A DNA stretch of 64,000 nucleotides from Psychrobacillus sp. FSL H8-0483. Lineage in GTDB: Bacteria; Bacillota; Bacilli; Bacillales_A; Planococcaceae. Location of the stretch: positions 1,905,501 through 1,969,500 of the forward strand of contig NZ_CP152052.1 in assembly GCF_038637725.1 (NCBI RefSeq). Direction: 5' to 3'. Position 1 is the first letter of the stretch. Every line of letters begins with the position of its first letter. A model generated the notes under the pieces. It was given only the letters and a program-made list of their open reading frames with translations. It ran no database searches and was not told the origin of the DNA. This document shows positions 16,184-23,929 of the stretch, piece by piece. A program made the translations under genes and the position numbers.

Positions 16184-17065
16184 ATGAAAAAGTGGGGCTT
16201 TTTATTAATTTTTGCAATATGTTTGGGTGTAACAGCCTTTAAGATAGTACCGTTATTTCAAGGTGAAAAAGTTGTAATAGTTGAGAATGGTATAGTGGAA
16301 GGTAAGGTGTCTTCTGGAAATATAAAAAAAGTAGAAATTCCAGTAGAACAAATTTATCAAGGAAATTTACTTTTGGTCAACAGTAAGCATCCAGTTCACA
16401 ATGAAGGTATAAAATCAGATGTCATCAATTTATATGCTCGCAAAGAATTGGTAAAAGGATACAGAGTGTTTAATAGCGAGACATATTTATCAGAAGATAT
16501 AGAAAGTAAATTTTCGGATATGGTTCTTGATGCGGAAGAAGATGAAGTTTCTAGTTTTTTTATTACGAGTGGTTTTCGAGGATTTGATGAGCAAACTAAA
16601 CTTTATAAAGATATGGGTTCCAATCGTGCCTTGCCAGCAGGTTACAGCGAACACAATTTAGGTTTATCGCTTGATGTGGGAAGTACCCAAGGTAAGATGG
16701 AGGTAGCACCTGAGGGAAAGAGAAAGTGGATTGCAGAGAACGCTTGGAAATACGGATTTACTCTACGTTATCCAGAGGATAAAACGGACATAACGGGAAT
16801 TATGAATGAACCATGGCATATCCGCTATGTCGGTTTACCACATAGTGCGATTATGAAAGAAAAGAATTTTGTTTTAGAGGAATATTTAGAATATCTAAAA
16901 GAACAAAAACATATTTCTGCTACTGTAAATGGTCAAAAATATGAGGTCTTTTATTATCCTGTTACTGAAAATACCACTATTAATGTTCCAGCCAATCTTC
17001 GTTATGAGGTATCGGGCAATAATACGGATGGTGTGATTGTGACAGTATTTCCTGATAACGTGTAG
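16184..17065 (+). CDS. membrane-anchored M15B D,D-carboxypeptidase with C-terminal extension (293 aa)
   Basis: An uncleaved N-terminal anchor (WGFLLIFAICLGVTAFKIV, residues 3-22) is followed by a β-rich stretch to about residue 90. The M15B domain then has SGFRGFDEQTKLY, GYSEHNLGLSLDVGS and EPWHIRYVGLPH. An extra C-terminal domain of about 60 residues (ISATVNGQKYEVFYYPVTEN to the end) is absent from the first paralogue. Like VanY it should trim D-Ala from stem peptides outside the cell. A small Cys-rich ORF follows ten bases later. Confidence 0.9.
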   Translation: MKKWGFLLIFAICLGVTAFKIVPLFQGEKVVIVENGIVEGKVSSGNIKKVEIPVEQIYQGNLLLVNSKHPVHNEGIKSDVINLYARKELVKGYRVFNSETYLSEDIESKFSDMVLDAEEDEVSSFFITSGFRGFDEQTKLYKDMGSNRALPAGYSEHNLGLSLDVGSTQGKMEVAPEGKRKWIAENAWKYGFTLRYPEDKTDITGIMNEPWHIRYVGLPHSAIMKEKNFVLEEYLEYLKEQKHISATVNGQKYEVFYYPVTENTTINVPANLRYEVSGNNTDGVIVTVFPDNV

Positions 17066-17075
17066 AAACTCAAGG

Positions 17076-17255
17076 ATGGTGAGGGTCTGGTATAAACTGA
17101 ACGAAATTAATGGACGGTATTATGGTACAGGTACTATTGCCGTATGTGTAGGTGTATGCTTTATTCACCTGATTGCCTGGATACCTTGCAAGAAGAGTTG
17201 CGGCCATTGTTTAGCGTGCGGCTCACATTGCGAAATCAAAAAAACACTATCTTGA
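17076..17255 (+). CDS. small cysteine-rich membrane protein candidate (59 aa)
   Basis: ATG 17076 begins ten bases after the carboxypeptidase stop and stays open for 59 codons: an N-terminal MVRVWYKLNEINGRYYG, a hydrophobic GTIAVCVGVCFIHLIAW segment, and a tail with eight-residue-spaced cysteines (PCKKSCGHCLACGSHCE). The ribosome site is weak (CAAGG almost touching the ATG); GTG 17079 is an alternative. The tight placement suggests an accessory of the carboxypeptidase. No family recognised. Confidence 0.4.
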   Translation: MVRVWYKLNEINGRYYGTGTIAVCVGVCFIHLIAWIPCKKSCGHCLACGSHCEIKKTLS

Positions 17256-17330
17256 AGTTACCCACTCAGAGTGAGTGAACACGGTCATATTTTGGTACGT
17301 TTTATTATCTCTTGTTCTAACTAAAACTAA

Positions 17331-17367
17331 ATTAACCCCATCCATTTATCATATGGATGGGGTTAAT
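17331..17367 (-). terminator. perfect 15-bp inverted repeat, likely terminator
   Basis: ATTAACCCCATCCAT and ATGGATGGGGTTAAT are exact complements with a 7-base loop. On the minus strand the stem is followed by a T-rich TTAGTTTTAG, so it fits the end of the minus-strand sigma operon; the + side has little T-run. Confidence 0.65.
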
Positions 17368-17402
17368 TATGATACATGTAATAAGTTAACTTTAACTTCA
17401 AA

Positions 17403-17600
17403 TTATAAAACCAATTCCTCTCCTAAAAAGTCGAAAAAGCCAGGGACTTCTTGCAAAATGTTATTTTGAATTATTTTAATAATACGTTCTTTTAAATCTT
17501 GTTCTAAGTCTTCTCGATATTCGTTGCTTGTTTGAAATAGTACGCTTCGCAGTTTAGGTTCTAGCTGTTTTAATATTGACAGAATATGCGTTTCGTCCAT
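17403..17600 (-). CDS. small protein resembling sigma region 2 (RsoA-like) (65 aa)
   Basis: A 65-residue protein, last gene of the sigma cluster. Its central part NEYREDLEQDLKERIIKII recalls the R-E-D-L-x-Q-x-L helix of sigma-70 region 2. No DNA-binding region 4 is present. In Bacillus subtilis the sigma-O system consists of SigO (region 4) plus a separate small RsoA subunit resembling region 2, together with YvrJ; this cluster has the same three components. RsoA-like function is therefore inferred from context and weak similarity. The protein is soluble. Confidence 0.55.
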   Translation of the reverse strand: MDETHILSILKQLEPKLRSVLFQTSNEYREDLEQDLKERIIKIIQNNILQEVPGFFDFLGEELVL

Positions 17601-17609
17601 TTTTTCCCC

Positions 17610-17774
17610 TCACTTTCTTTTTTCAATGTTATTGTTCACAACATTCGTAATACTGTGAATGGCATTTTCAAGTGATTCAATTTTATTTTCGAAACGATGT
17701 AAGAGATAGATAGTAACGACAATTGGAAAGCCAAAGTTGCCAATTAATTGTACGATGTTCCCTTCATCTAGCAT
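17610..17774 (-). CDS. yvrJ: YvrJ family small membrane protein (54 aa)
   Basis: The minus-strand frame from ATG 17774 reads MLDEGNIVQLIGNFGFPIVV followed by TIYLLHRFENKIESLENAI. This is the characteristic YvrJ pattern (QLIGNxGFPIxVTxYLLxRxExKxxxL): one membrane helix and a short amphipathic tail. It overlaps the end of the sigma-factor gene by 11 bases and precedes the 65-residue gene by ten, so all three are translationally coupled. YvrJ function is unknown but it is genetically linked to sigma-O-type systems. Confidence 0.85.
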   Translation of the reverse strand: MLDEGNIVQLIGNFGFPIVVTIYLLHRFENKIESLENAIHSITNVVNNNIEKRK

Positions 17775-18282
17775 AAGTAAGCTCCTTTCTAATATATTTA
17801 ATTACATTTCTTCTTGTCTTTGAAACAGCTTGTTGCGTTATTCCTAACCGTTGTGCAATTTCTTTATCTGTCATTTCCTTAACGAAAACAAGTGAAAGTA
17901 TTTCCTTTTGTCTATCTGTAAGTTTTCTTAAACATTTAAATAAGTTTTCACTAGTTATATGATCCACAATGTCTCCAGAAAGACCAATTGAATCTGCAAA
18001 AGCTTTCTCATGGTAAATTGGAAACATATCCAAATTACTTTCAAGTGTTAGTTGGTTTCTATCCCGATAAGAACGCATCTTTTGGTCAAAATGTTTACTC
18101 TCAAAGTGTAAAACCTTTATTAGATAAGATAAGATTCTAAAATTTTGGTAGAATTTCTTAAATTCCAAATCAATGAGTAATTTTATCTCTTCAGAATTGG
18201 TTTTTTTAAACTCATCCAATAGAGATCTGTTTGCAGGGCATTTTAGGAACTCTTGAATTATTTTCTGCTTTTCGCCATTCAT
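17764..18282 (-). CDS. sigma-70 family (sigma-O-like) RNA polymerase sigma factor (172 aa)
   Basis: Start ATG 18282 behind GGAGGAG. The C-terminal third is a sigma region 4 helix-turn-helix: CLRKLTDRQKEILSLVFVKE, then MTDKEIAQRLGITQQAVSKT with RRNVIKYIRKEL. The N-terminal part is helical, with the FYQNFRILSYLIKVLHFESK and HFDQK stretch common to SigO-like factors; a canonical core-binding region 2 is not obvious. This fits a split sigma in which the 65-residue partner supplies region 2. A perfect 14-bp palindrome (TCTTAAGCTTAAGA, 18348-18361) lies in its upstream region and may be an operator. Confidence 0.85.
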   Translation of the reverse strand: MNGEKQKIIQEFLKCPANRSLLDEFKKTNSEEIKLLIDLEFKKFYQNFRILSYLIKVLHFESKHFDQKMRSYRDRNQLTLESNLDMFPIYHEKAFADSIGLSGDIVDHITSENLFKCLRKLTDRQKEILSLVFVKEMTDKEIAQRLGITQQAVSKTRRNVIKYIRKELTYAR

Positions 18283-18912
18283 TTTATCACTCCTCCACAA
18301 ATAAGAATCTACGTTCTGATTTAGCGTGTGAAAAGTAATGTTTTATTTCTTAAGCTTAAGATATATCTTGTCCTATAAAGGGGATTTGATAGGTTTTTTT
18401 ACAACTACTTTTCAGTTAAATCGTAATAAAATTAAAATTTTTATTGACATTTGCAATATTTTTTGATTATGTGTGCGGAAAGCTGTTCCACTTGCTTGTT
18501 TCCTTGTCCTAAAAGTTTAGGCTAGGTTAATGAATCATTAGGTGTAGGTATTTCTTTGATCATAATCCGATTAAATTGATTAAAACTTTTTGATAGTATA
18601 ACTGGAAAAAAATATAATTTCTTTCCTAAATATTACTAAAAAAATTGTGCTATTAGAACATAAATAAGTTGGGAAATATCCTAAAATAATTACATATAAT
18701 TGCTTCTAACTTCTTTGGATTTCTTGTAATGTGGAAAATTTAATAATATTTATTAATTTTAGGATAAAGAGCGTTTTTTTAATTGATAATTTTCTTTCGC
18801 CATACATATGATTTTATATACTAACTGTCGGTTGATGTCGAACGAATGATAAAGGTATTTTAACTTTTTTACAGAATTATTAAATGTACTACGTTCAAAG
18901 AGGTGGAGAAAA
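18283..18912. other. divergent intergenic region between sigma cluster and RRNPP regulator
   Basis: 630 bases of AT-rich DNA without an ORF. It contains the 14-bp palindrome at 18348-18361 and a TTGACA at about 18445. Promoters for both directions must lie here; I cannot place them precisely. Confidence 0.45.
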
Positions 18913-20214
18913 ATGAGTAGTATTGGTCATATCATAAAACAAGAGCGATTAAACCAGAATATCAAACAGAACGTATTGGCAAAGGGAATTTGTTCAACAT
19001 CCTACCTCAGTAAAATTGAAAATAACGCAACTGTTCCAAGTGAAGAAGTACTAATGTTTTTGCTAAAAAGACTAAATTTAGAGATAGTAAATGTGCCAAA
19101 TGAAGACGAGGTACTAGTTGCTTTTTATGAATTGTATAAAAACGCAATCATAAAGAGGAATAAGAAATTAATCCGAGCATCGTTGCATAAGTTCACTAGT
19201 CAAAAGACCTACTTTTTGCAATTGAAAAATTACTATACCTATCATCTATATATGTTTCGACTCCAGTTAGTCCTTAATGAAGAGATGGATAACCTACAGC
19301 CCTCTTATCATGTAATGAAGCAAATGGAAAATGATTTAGACAACAAGCAAAAATTTATGATGAATTTAAATCTAGGTCTGTATCATTATTTAAATGGAGA
19401 TTATACAAAAGCATTAGGTCGTTTAGAGAGTTCGCTAAAATTCATTCATCATGTATCAATAGAAGAATGGGAGTTGGCAGATTATTACAATGTGCTTAGT
19501 TTGACCTATTTTTATTGCAATGAATTTTTTAACGCCATTAATTATGCATCCAAATCATTGCTCTACTATAAGGACAATCTCTTATTTGAAAGAGCAATTG
19601 ATAGTTACATCGTTATAGGTATGGCACATAAAAAAATGAGAAAATATGAAGAAGCAGAGAGGAACTATTATTTAGCAAAAAAGTTGGCAATAGACTACAG
19701 ACTATTTCATTATGAGGGGGTGATTTATCAAAATCTCGGTTCATTACATGCAATACAAGATAGGCATGTGAAGGCAATTGAGTTTTATAAGCTTAGTTTA
19801 AAAAGCAAAGAGGGTAACAATAATGCAGAAGGATCTTTGATAACTATTCTTTCGATAATAAAGGAGTATTCTAAGCAGAATAACCATGTGGAAGTCCTTG
19901 AATGGTGTAAAAGAGGTTTTAAGGCAATGGAAGAAATAAATACTAAACATAATATAGAAAATCCATCCTATTATTGTCACTTAGAGATATATAGAGCTCT
20001 CCATTCATCAACAGATGACATTGAATTCGTATTAAAGAAAAGTATAAACCATTTCGAAATGGTCGATGACGATCGACACGTACAAAAGTATTCCATTGTA
20101 TTGGCAAATTATTACTTTAAGCAAAAAAAGTTTAAAGCAGCTGATTTGTATTATCAAAAATCAATTAAAATATTATTTAAACAAAAATTTATTAACCAAT
20201 GGGAGGATTTATAA
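18913..20214 (+). CDS. XRE-TPR peptide-responsive regulator, RRNPP type (433 aa)
   Basis: ATG 18913 after AGAGGTGGAG. Residues 5-60 form an XRE helix-turn-helix (IGHIIKQERLNQNIKQNVLA, STSYLSKIENNATVPSEE). The rest is a chain of tetratricopeptide-like helical pairs (for example LGLYHYLNGDYTKALGRLES, MAHKKMRKYEEAERNYYLAK, LGSLHAIQDRHVKAIEFYKL). Length and layout are those of NprR/PlcR-class receptors, which bind re-imported signal peptides with the TPR domain and switch transcription. The stop is immediately followed by a small secreted-peptide gene, the standard arrangement of such pairs. Confidence 0.88.
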   Translation: MSSIGHIIKQERLNQNIKQNVLAKGICSTSYLSKIENNATVPSEEVLMFLLKRLNLEIVNVPNEDEVLVAFYELYKNAIIKRNKKLIRASLHKFTSQKTYFLQLKNYYTYHLYMFRLQLVLNEEMDNLQPSYHVMKQMENDLDNKQKFMMNLNLGLYHYLNGDYTKALGRLESSLKFIHHVSIEEWELADYYNVLSLTYFYCNEFFNAINYASKSLLYYKDNLLFERAIDSYIVIGMAHKKMRKYEEAERNYYLAKKLAIDYRLFHYEGVIYQNLGSLHAIQDRHVKAIEFYKLSLKSKEGNNNAEGSLITILSIIKEYSKQNNHVEVLEWCKRGFKAMEEINTKHNIENPSYYCHLEIYRALHSSTDDIEFVLKKSINHFEMVDDDRHVQKYSIVLANYYFKQKKFKAADLYYQKSIKILFKQKFINQWEDL

Positions 20215-20346
20215 ATGAAAAAGAAAAGTGTTCTATTATGGTTGTGTGTAGCAGTGATATTCAGCTTTCATATGACAACTAACACAAGTAATACTATGGA
20301 AGAAGAAGGCCCTAGACCAACTGGTATAGACCATTCTTATATTTGA
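20215..20346 (+). CDS. candidate signalling-peptide precursor (43 aa)
   Basis: ATG 20215 directly follows the regulator stop; GGGAGG (20201-20206) lies inside the regulator's last codons. The peptide has a Sec-type N-terminus MKKKSVLLWLCVAVIFSFHM, a short polar spacer rich in T/N/S, then EEEGPRPTGIDHSYI at the C-terminus. Size, signal and gene order match NprX/PapR/Phr precursors, whose last 5-8 residues become the mature signal after processing. The likely active part lies within RPTGIDHSYI. A strong terminator follows. Confidence 0.8.
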   Translation: MKKKSVLLWLCVAVIFSFHMTTNTSNTMEEEGPRPTGIDHSYI

Positions 20347-20373
20347 TACTAGCAAACAATTTACCCTGAGACT

Positions 20374-20417
20374 AAAAAAGTAATCCATCGATTTGTACAA
20401 GATGGATTACTTTTTTT
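20374..20417 (+). terminator. strong Rho-independent terminator
   Basis: AAAAAAGTAATCCATC pairs with GATGGATTACTTTTTTT around an 11-base loop; it closes the regulator-peptide operon and could also stop the opposing membrane-protein gene. Confidence 0.9.
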
Positions 20418-20446
20418 AAAATCCTTTGATTCTTCTTTTAATATTT

Positions 20447-21106
20447 TCATTTGGGTTCAACTGTTTGGACTGGTTTTAACCATTCAATATTATTTTTCTT
20501 CGTGAATAGAATTGCTTTATTCCCTGCATAAAAAAATCCAGCAAAAATAAGACCTGAAAATGCGTACCCAAGTACTTTTCTAACAACAATTAAATGCATA
20601 AATGCGTCAGCCCCGTGTTTCATAATTAACCAAACCATGATGGAATTCATTACAAGTCCCCGAATAACAAAAATGGCCGTAACCAACTGAAACCATTTTA
20701 CATTCTCTTTTATGAAATATAAATCTTTACAATCTTTCCTTGGATACCCTTGTAAATGCATGAACTCTATTGCGAAATATATTACTAATGGCTTTTGAAT
20801 AATCATGGAAATAATATAAATGAAAGTAAAGCAGTAACTCAACCAGACAGAATTCCAAAGCATCTGAATAGCAGATCCAGCTAGTAAATCAAGTATGGAG
20901 CTAAGCAGTAAGGAAGAAATAATGAAAACACCAACCAAATTAAATTGTCGGTCTTTAATGAAACGAAAAATAGTATAGACGATTGCTGGAAGCGTAGATA
21001 ACAACATAGCATAATAATCTCCCATGATATCTCTTCCGTAAGTCCAGATAATGTAGGGAAGTCCCATATAAACAAGTAAATCTAGCAAGATATAATTTGT
21101 TTTCAT
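20447..21106 (-). CDS. six-helix membrane protein, VC0807-like (219 aa)
   Basis: Six hydrophobic segments are spread over 219 residues, starting NYILLDLLVYMGLPYIIWTY and including the GVFIISSLLLSSILDLLAGS region and a GLVMNSIMVWLIMKHG segment. This resembles VC0807/septation-protein-A-like membrane proteins found beside MerR regulators. Its gene begins one base after the MerR regulator's stop, so the two form an operon and the protein is probably the regulator's target or partner. Function unknown. Confidence 0.65.
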   Translation of the reverse strand: MKTNYILLDLLVYMGLPYIIWTYGRDIMGDYYAMLLSTLPAIVYTIFRFIKDRQFNLVGVFIISSLLLSSILDLLAGSAIQMLWNSVWLSYCFTFIYIISMIIQKPLVIYFAIEFMHLQGYPRKDCKDLYFIKENVKWFQLVTAIFVIRGLVMNSIMVWLIMKHGADAFMHLIVVRKVLGYAFSGLIFAGFFYAGNKAILFTKKNNIEWLKPVQTVEPK

Positions 21107-21107
21107 A

Positions 21108-21860
21108 TTAGTCTCCTTGACCTTTCACTTTAAAGTAATAAGTTATTGCCTTCTCGATAAAATCTACAACTGCAGGGTCAAATTGATACATTCCTAATTC
21201 TCCTTTTGTCTCTTTTTGTATATTCCATGCTTTATGAGCTAGTGCATTATTCCCGTTAAAGATAATTTCACTTAACGCAAGCCATCTTTGAGCCAATTTT
21301 TGTGCTGCAGGACTTGTATTATCTATTTCTATATTTTTTCTAATATCATTTATTAGTGTTGTGAAGCTCTGTATCACTTCCATATCATCTCCAACCTTTG
21401 GGAGTTGTTTTAAGTATTGAACTTCATCCTTTGAAAAATGTTTGTTCCAAATCTCTTCGTATACGTTTATAGGAGTAGGGGTGGAATTCATAGGGATATG
21501 ATCAAAAACATCTTTCCAATTCGCAAGTTCCTCTAATTCACTCACCTGAAGTAGATGCCGTATAGAGCGTGTCCTTTCTTCCAAACGCTTTTTCTCCAGT
21601 TCTAACACTCGTAACTGCATGGCAAGAGCTTCTTTATGACTTAAATGCTGATGTTCTAGCATTTGTTGTATAGCAATTAGATTAAATCCCATCTCCTTTA
21701 ACACTTTTATATATTGAAGTTTAATTACTTCTTGCTCTGAATAATACCGATGCCCACCATCACTTAAATGTGAAGGAGTTAACAGACCTATTTCATCGTA
21801 ATATCGCAGAGTTCTTACTGTCGAATTGCTCAACTTAGCTAAATCGCCTATGGAATACAT
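21108..21860 (-). CDS. MerR family regulator with TipAS-like effector domain (250 aa)
   Basis: The ATG at 21860 follows AAAGGTGG. Residues 1-70 are a typical MerR winged helix (MYSIGDLAKLSNSTVRTLRY, YDEIGLLTPSHLSDGGHRYY). A coiled-coil linker is at about 75-110 and a helical C-terminal domain of the TipAS/multidrug-binding type follows. Such regulators twist promoters with long spacers in response to an effector. The promoter just upstream has exactly that design (21891-21921), indicating autoregulation. The downstream membrane gene is cotranscribed. Confidence 0.85.
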   Translation of the reverse strand: MYSIGDLAKLSNSTVRTLRYYDEIGLLTPSHLSDGGHRYYSEQEVIKLQYIKVLKEMGFNLIAIQQMLEHQHLSHKEALAMQLRVLELEKKRLEERTRSIRHLLQVSELEELANWKDVFDHIPMNSTPTPINVYEEIWNKHFSKDEVQYLKQLPKVGDDMEVIQSFTTLINDIRKNIEIDNTSPAAQKLAQRWLALSEIIFNGNNALAHKAWNIQKETKGELGMYQFDPAVVDFIEKAITYYFKVKGQGD

Positions 21861-21890
21861 TTTATGCCACCTTTTCAACTTCTTTTATTC

Positions 21891-21921
21891 ATTATAAAAC
21901 CTTACGTAACGTTAGAATCAA
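21891..21921 (-). promoter_or_regulatory. MerR-type promoter with 19-bp spacer and operator
   Basis: Read on the minus strand: TTGATT, a 19-base spacer, TATAAT. The spacer contains the dyad CTAACGTTACGTAAG. Over-long 19-bp spacers with a centred dyad are the hallmark of promoters controlled by MerR activators. Confidence 0.85.
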
Positions 21922-22024
21922 TAATTATTATAAAAAAATTAATATTTTCTAAAAATTTATTTTAGTGTAATGTAGATAAAGTATTGTTACTAAAGCGTTG
22001 AAGCTCTTGGGTAGGAGGAGAATA

Positions 22025-22588
22025 ATGAAAAAGACAACCTTATTTATAGAAACCGATCGACTTATAATAAGACCTTTCCAAAAAGAAGATTATGCTAATT
22101 GGTATGAAGGGTTCGATAATCGATTACCGTCGCAGTATTCCTACGATGATGGACATTCCGATATGGCCACTTCCACGAAAGAGTGGTTTATCAATTGGAT
22201 TGATGGATTTCAGCAGGCAACAGAAAGAGATGAAATGTACATATTAGGGGTATTTCGAAAAGAAGATGGAGTAAATGTAGGGAAAGTAGAATTGATCACT
22301 ATTCTAAGAATGGATTATCAATGGGCAATGATGGGATACTCGATACATAATCAGTTCTGGAAAAACGGATATGGACTTGAAAGTGTAATAGCAGCAACTG
22401 CATTATTCTTCTCTGAATTAAACTTTCATCGAATCGAATTACATATTAATACGGATAATGAGCCATCCAAAAAATTAGCGGAGCGTGCAGGATTTACGTT
22501 CGAATGTTTGAGAGAAAGATTTTCGTTTGAAAACAATGAATGGACGGATTTTTTGATTTATTCTCATATTAATGAATCAATTTCATAA
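22025..22588 (+). CDS. RimJ/RimL-type GNAT acetyltransferase (187 aa)
   Basis: ATG 22025 after TAGGAGGAG. The family pattern is complete: opening FIETDRLIIRPFQKEDYANW, a middle strand GVNVGKVELITILRMD, YSIHNQFWKNGYGLESVIAA (acetyl-CoA loop region), FHRIELHINTDNEPSKKLAE, and RAGFTFECLRER. Related proteins acetylate N-terminal amines of ribosomal proteins or small amines; the substrate here is unknown. Divergent from the MerR operon and monocistronic. Confidence 0.9.
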   Translation: MKKTTLFIETDRLIIRPFQKEDYANWYEGFDNRLPSQYSYDDGHSDMATSTKEWFINWIDGFQQATERDEMYILGVFRKEDGVNVGKVELITILRMDYQWAMMGYSIHNQFWKNGYGLESVIAATALFFSELNFHRIELHINTDNEPSKKLAERAGFTFECLRERFSFENNEWTDFLIYSHINESIS

Positions 22589-22671
22589 TTTCAATTTTCA
22601 TGAAATAGCATGAACAATGCTAAAGGAAACTAAAGAAATATATATTTTACATGGAATAAAGTATACTTGAT

Positions 22672-22812
22672 TTCCGCTATTGGCGGTCGTTTTCCGAGTG
22701 GTGAGCGATAAGTCATCACCACAGTCAACGTGCCGTTTGTGATGTCACAACTGTCTCACTCATCCCGCTGGAGTCGCCGCCTGGCGCTTCAATCAACGAA
22801 GTGATAAATGTT
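22672..22812. repeat. degenerate dispersed Bacillales intergenic repeat
   Basis: TTTCCGCTATTGGCGGTCG, GAGTGGTGAGCGA and CGCTGGAGTCGCCGCCTGGCGC resemble the GC-rich palindromic intergenic element scattered through many Bacillaceae genomes (CCGC...GGCGGACGCTTTCCG type). This copy is diverged. The base composition is clearly richer in G and C than its surroundings. Confidence 0.45.
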
Positions 22813-22878
22813 TACAACACTAAAGTATTGCCTAAAGCTGCAGGAGGGCGACGGAAGGACGAAAGCCACAAGACTATC

Positions 22879-22924
22879 AAAAAAGGAGAGTAGGATCGTG
22901 AAGCTAGTCACGATCCTACTCTCC
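22879..22924 (-). terminator. perfect 17-bp hairpin terminator for the minus-strand lipoprotein gene
   Basis: GGAGAGTAGGATCGTGA (22885-22901) and its exact complement (22908-22924) enclose six bases; six A on the left are the T-run of the minus strand. Confidence 0.85.
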
Positions 22925-23040
22925 TGAAAATCTCGCGGTAATGATGTAACTAAAGTCCAATTCAAAGGAATCCGGAAACTTCAGGGAACAGGTTTTGCTT
23001 TTAAAGAGCGGATCCCTATTTTCTTCATTTAAAGTGAATA

Positions 23041-23466
23041 TCATTCTTTTGAATATTCTTGGGTATAATATTCCATACCTTCTTCATCCACAATAATGCG
23101 TTCTCCAATTTTTTTAAACTCCAATGATACACCATCGTCAGCAGTAATATAATAAACATCACCTTTTGTTTTAACTTGGACATTTTGATATAATTTTTCA
23201 AACCTTACACCTGATTTAACGTTTTCTAATTCTAAAATCTTATCAATGCTACTTTTTTCTTTGGAATGTCCATAGTAAGCACTAATCATTAGTTCATTTC
23301 CAATGACTACAATCAACTGATTACTGCGGCTAGTAAAGCCTGAATCTTCAAAATCACTGGCTTTGGCAATATATGCTGGTTCGTTTGTAGGAGATTCTTC
23401 TGAACATGCCACAAATAAAAAGATCAAACTGATACTTAAAAATAATAGTCCTAACCTCTTTTTCAC
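23041..23466 (-). CDS. secreted lipoprotein of unknown function (141 aa)
   Basis: The GTG at 23466 gives MKKRLGLLFLSISLIFLFVA followed by the lipobox cysteine (FVAC), so the product is a lipid-anchored extracytoplasmic protein. The mature part has a T/E-rich start and β-rich sequence (LIVVIGNELMISAYYGH, VYYITADDGVSLEFK). A start at ATG 23481 is possible. No family recognised. Its terminator is the hairpin at 22879. Confidence 0.65.
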   Translation of the reverse strand: MKKRLGLLFLSISLIFLFVACSEESPTNEPAYIAKASDFEDSGFTSRSNQLIVVIGNELMISAYYGHSKEKSSIDKILELENVKSGVRFEKLYQNVQVKTKGDVYYITADDGVSLEFKKIGERIIVDEEGMEYYTQEYSKE

Positions 23467-23671
23467 TTCACCGCACCCCATTCCAATTAGTGAAATACTT
23501 TTATTTACATACGTTCACAAGACAGTTAAGTTTCAATATTTACAGATATTTCAATTTAAGGACCCTATAAAAAATATTTAATTAGTTTGACAACTCGAAA
23601 TGATTTATGTTAAATTCATCCATAATAAAACCATACAAATTCGTTGATGAGAAAAAGTAGTTCATGGAACT

Positions 23672-23896
23672 GTTCTAAAGAGAGCCGGTAGTTGCTGAAA
23701 TTCGGTGTTCAGTCCATTTGCAAAAATCCTCTCTGAGAAGTCGAGCTGAAATTGAGTAAGTGAGACCGGGTGTCTACCGTTAATAGGAACGCGTATGTTT
23801 GTACGTGGCTAAGTGCTATTGTGGAGCGAAAGCATACAATAGAATTAGGGTGGTATCACGGTTAAACCCGTCCCTTTCCAGGGACGGGTTTTTTGT
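23672..23896 (+). promoter_or_regulatory. T-box riboswitch leader of ileS (isoleucine)
   Basis: Stem I starts near AGAGAGCCGGTAGTTGCTGA. A candidate specifier ATC (23726-23728) sits in CAAAAATCCTCTC, matching isoleucine. The conserved T-box sequence is TAGGGTGGTATCACGG (23846-23861). The terminator AACCCGTCCC/GGGACGGGTT with six T follows (23865-23894). Uncharged tRNA(Ile) should favour the antiterminator and ileS expression. Confidence 0.9.
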
Positions 23897-23929
23897 ATGT
23901 TTTATTAATAAAAATAGGAGTGATATCAG

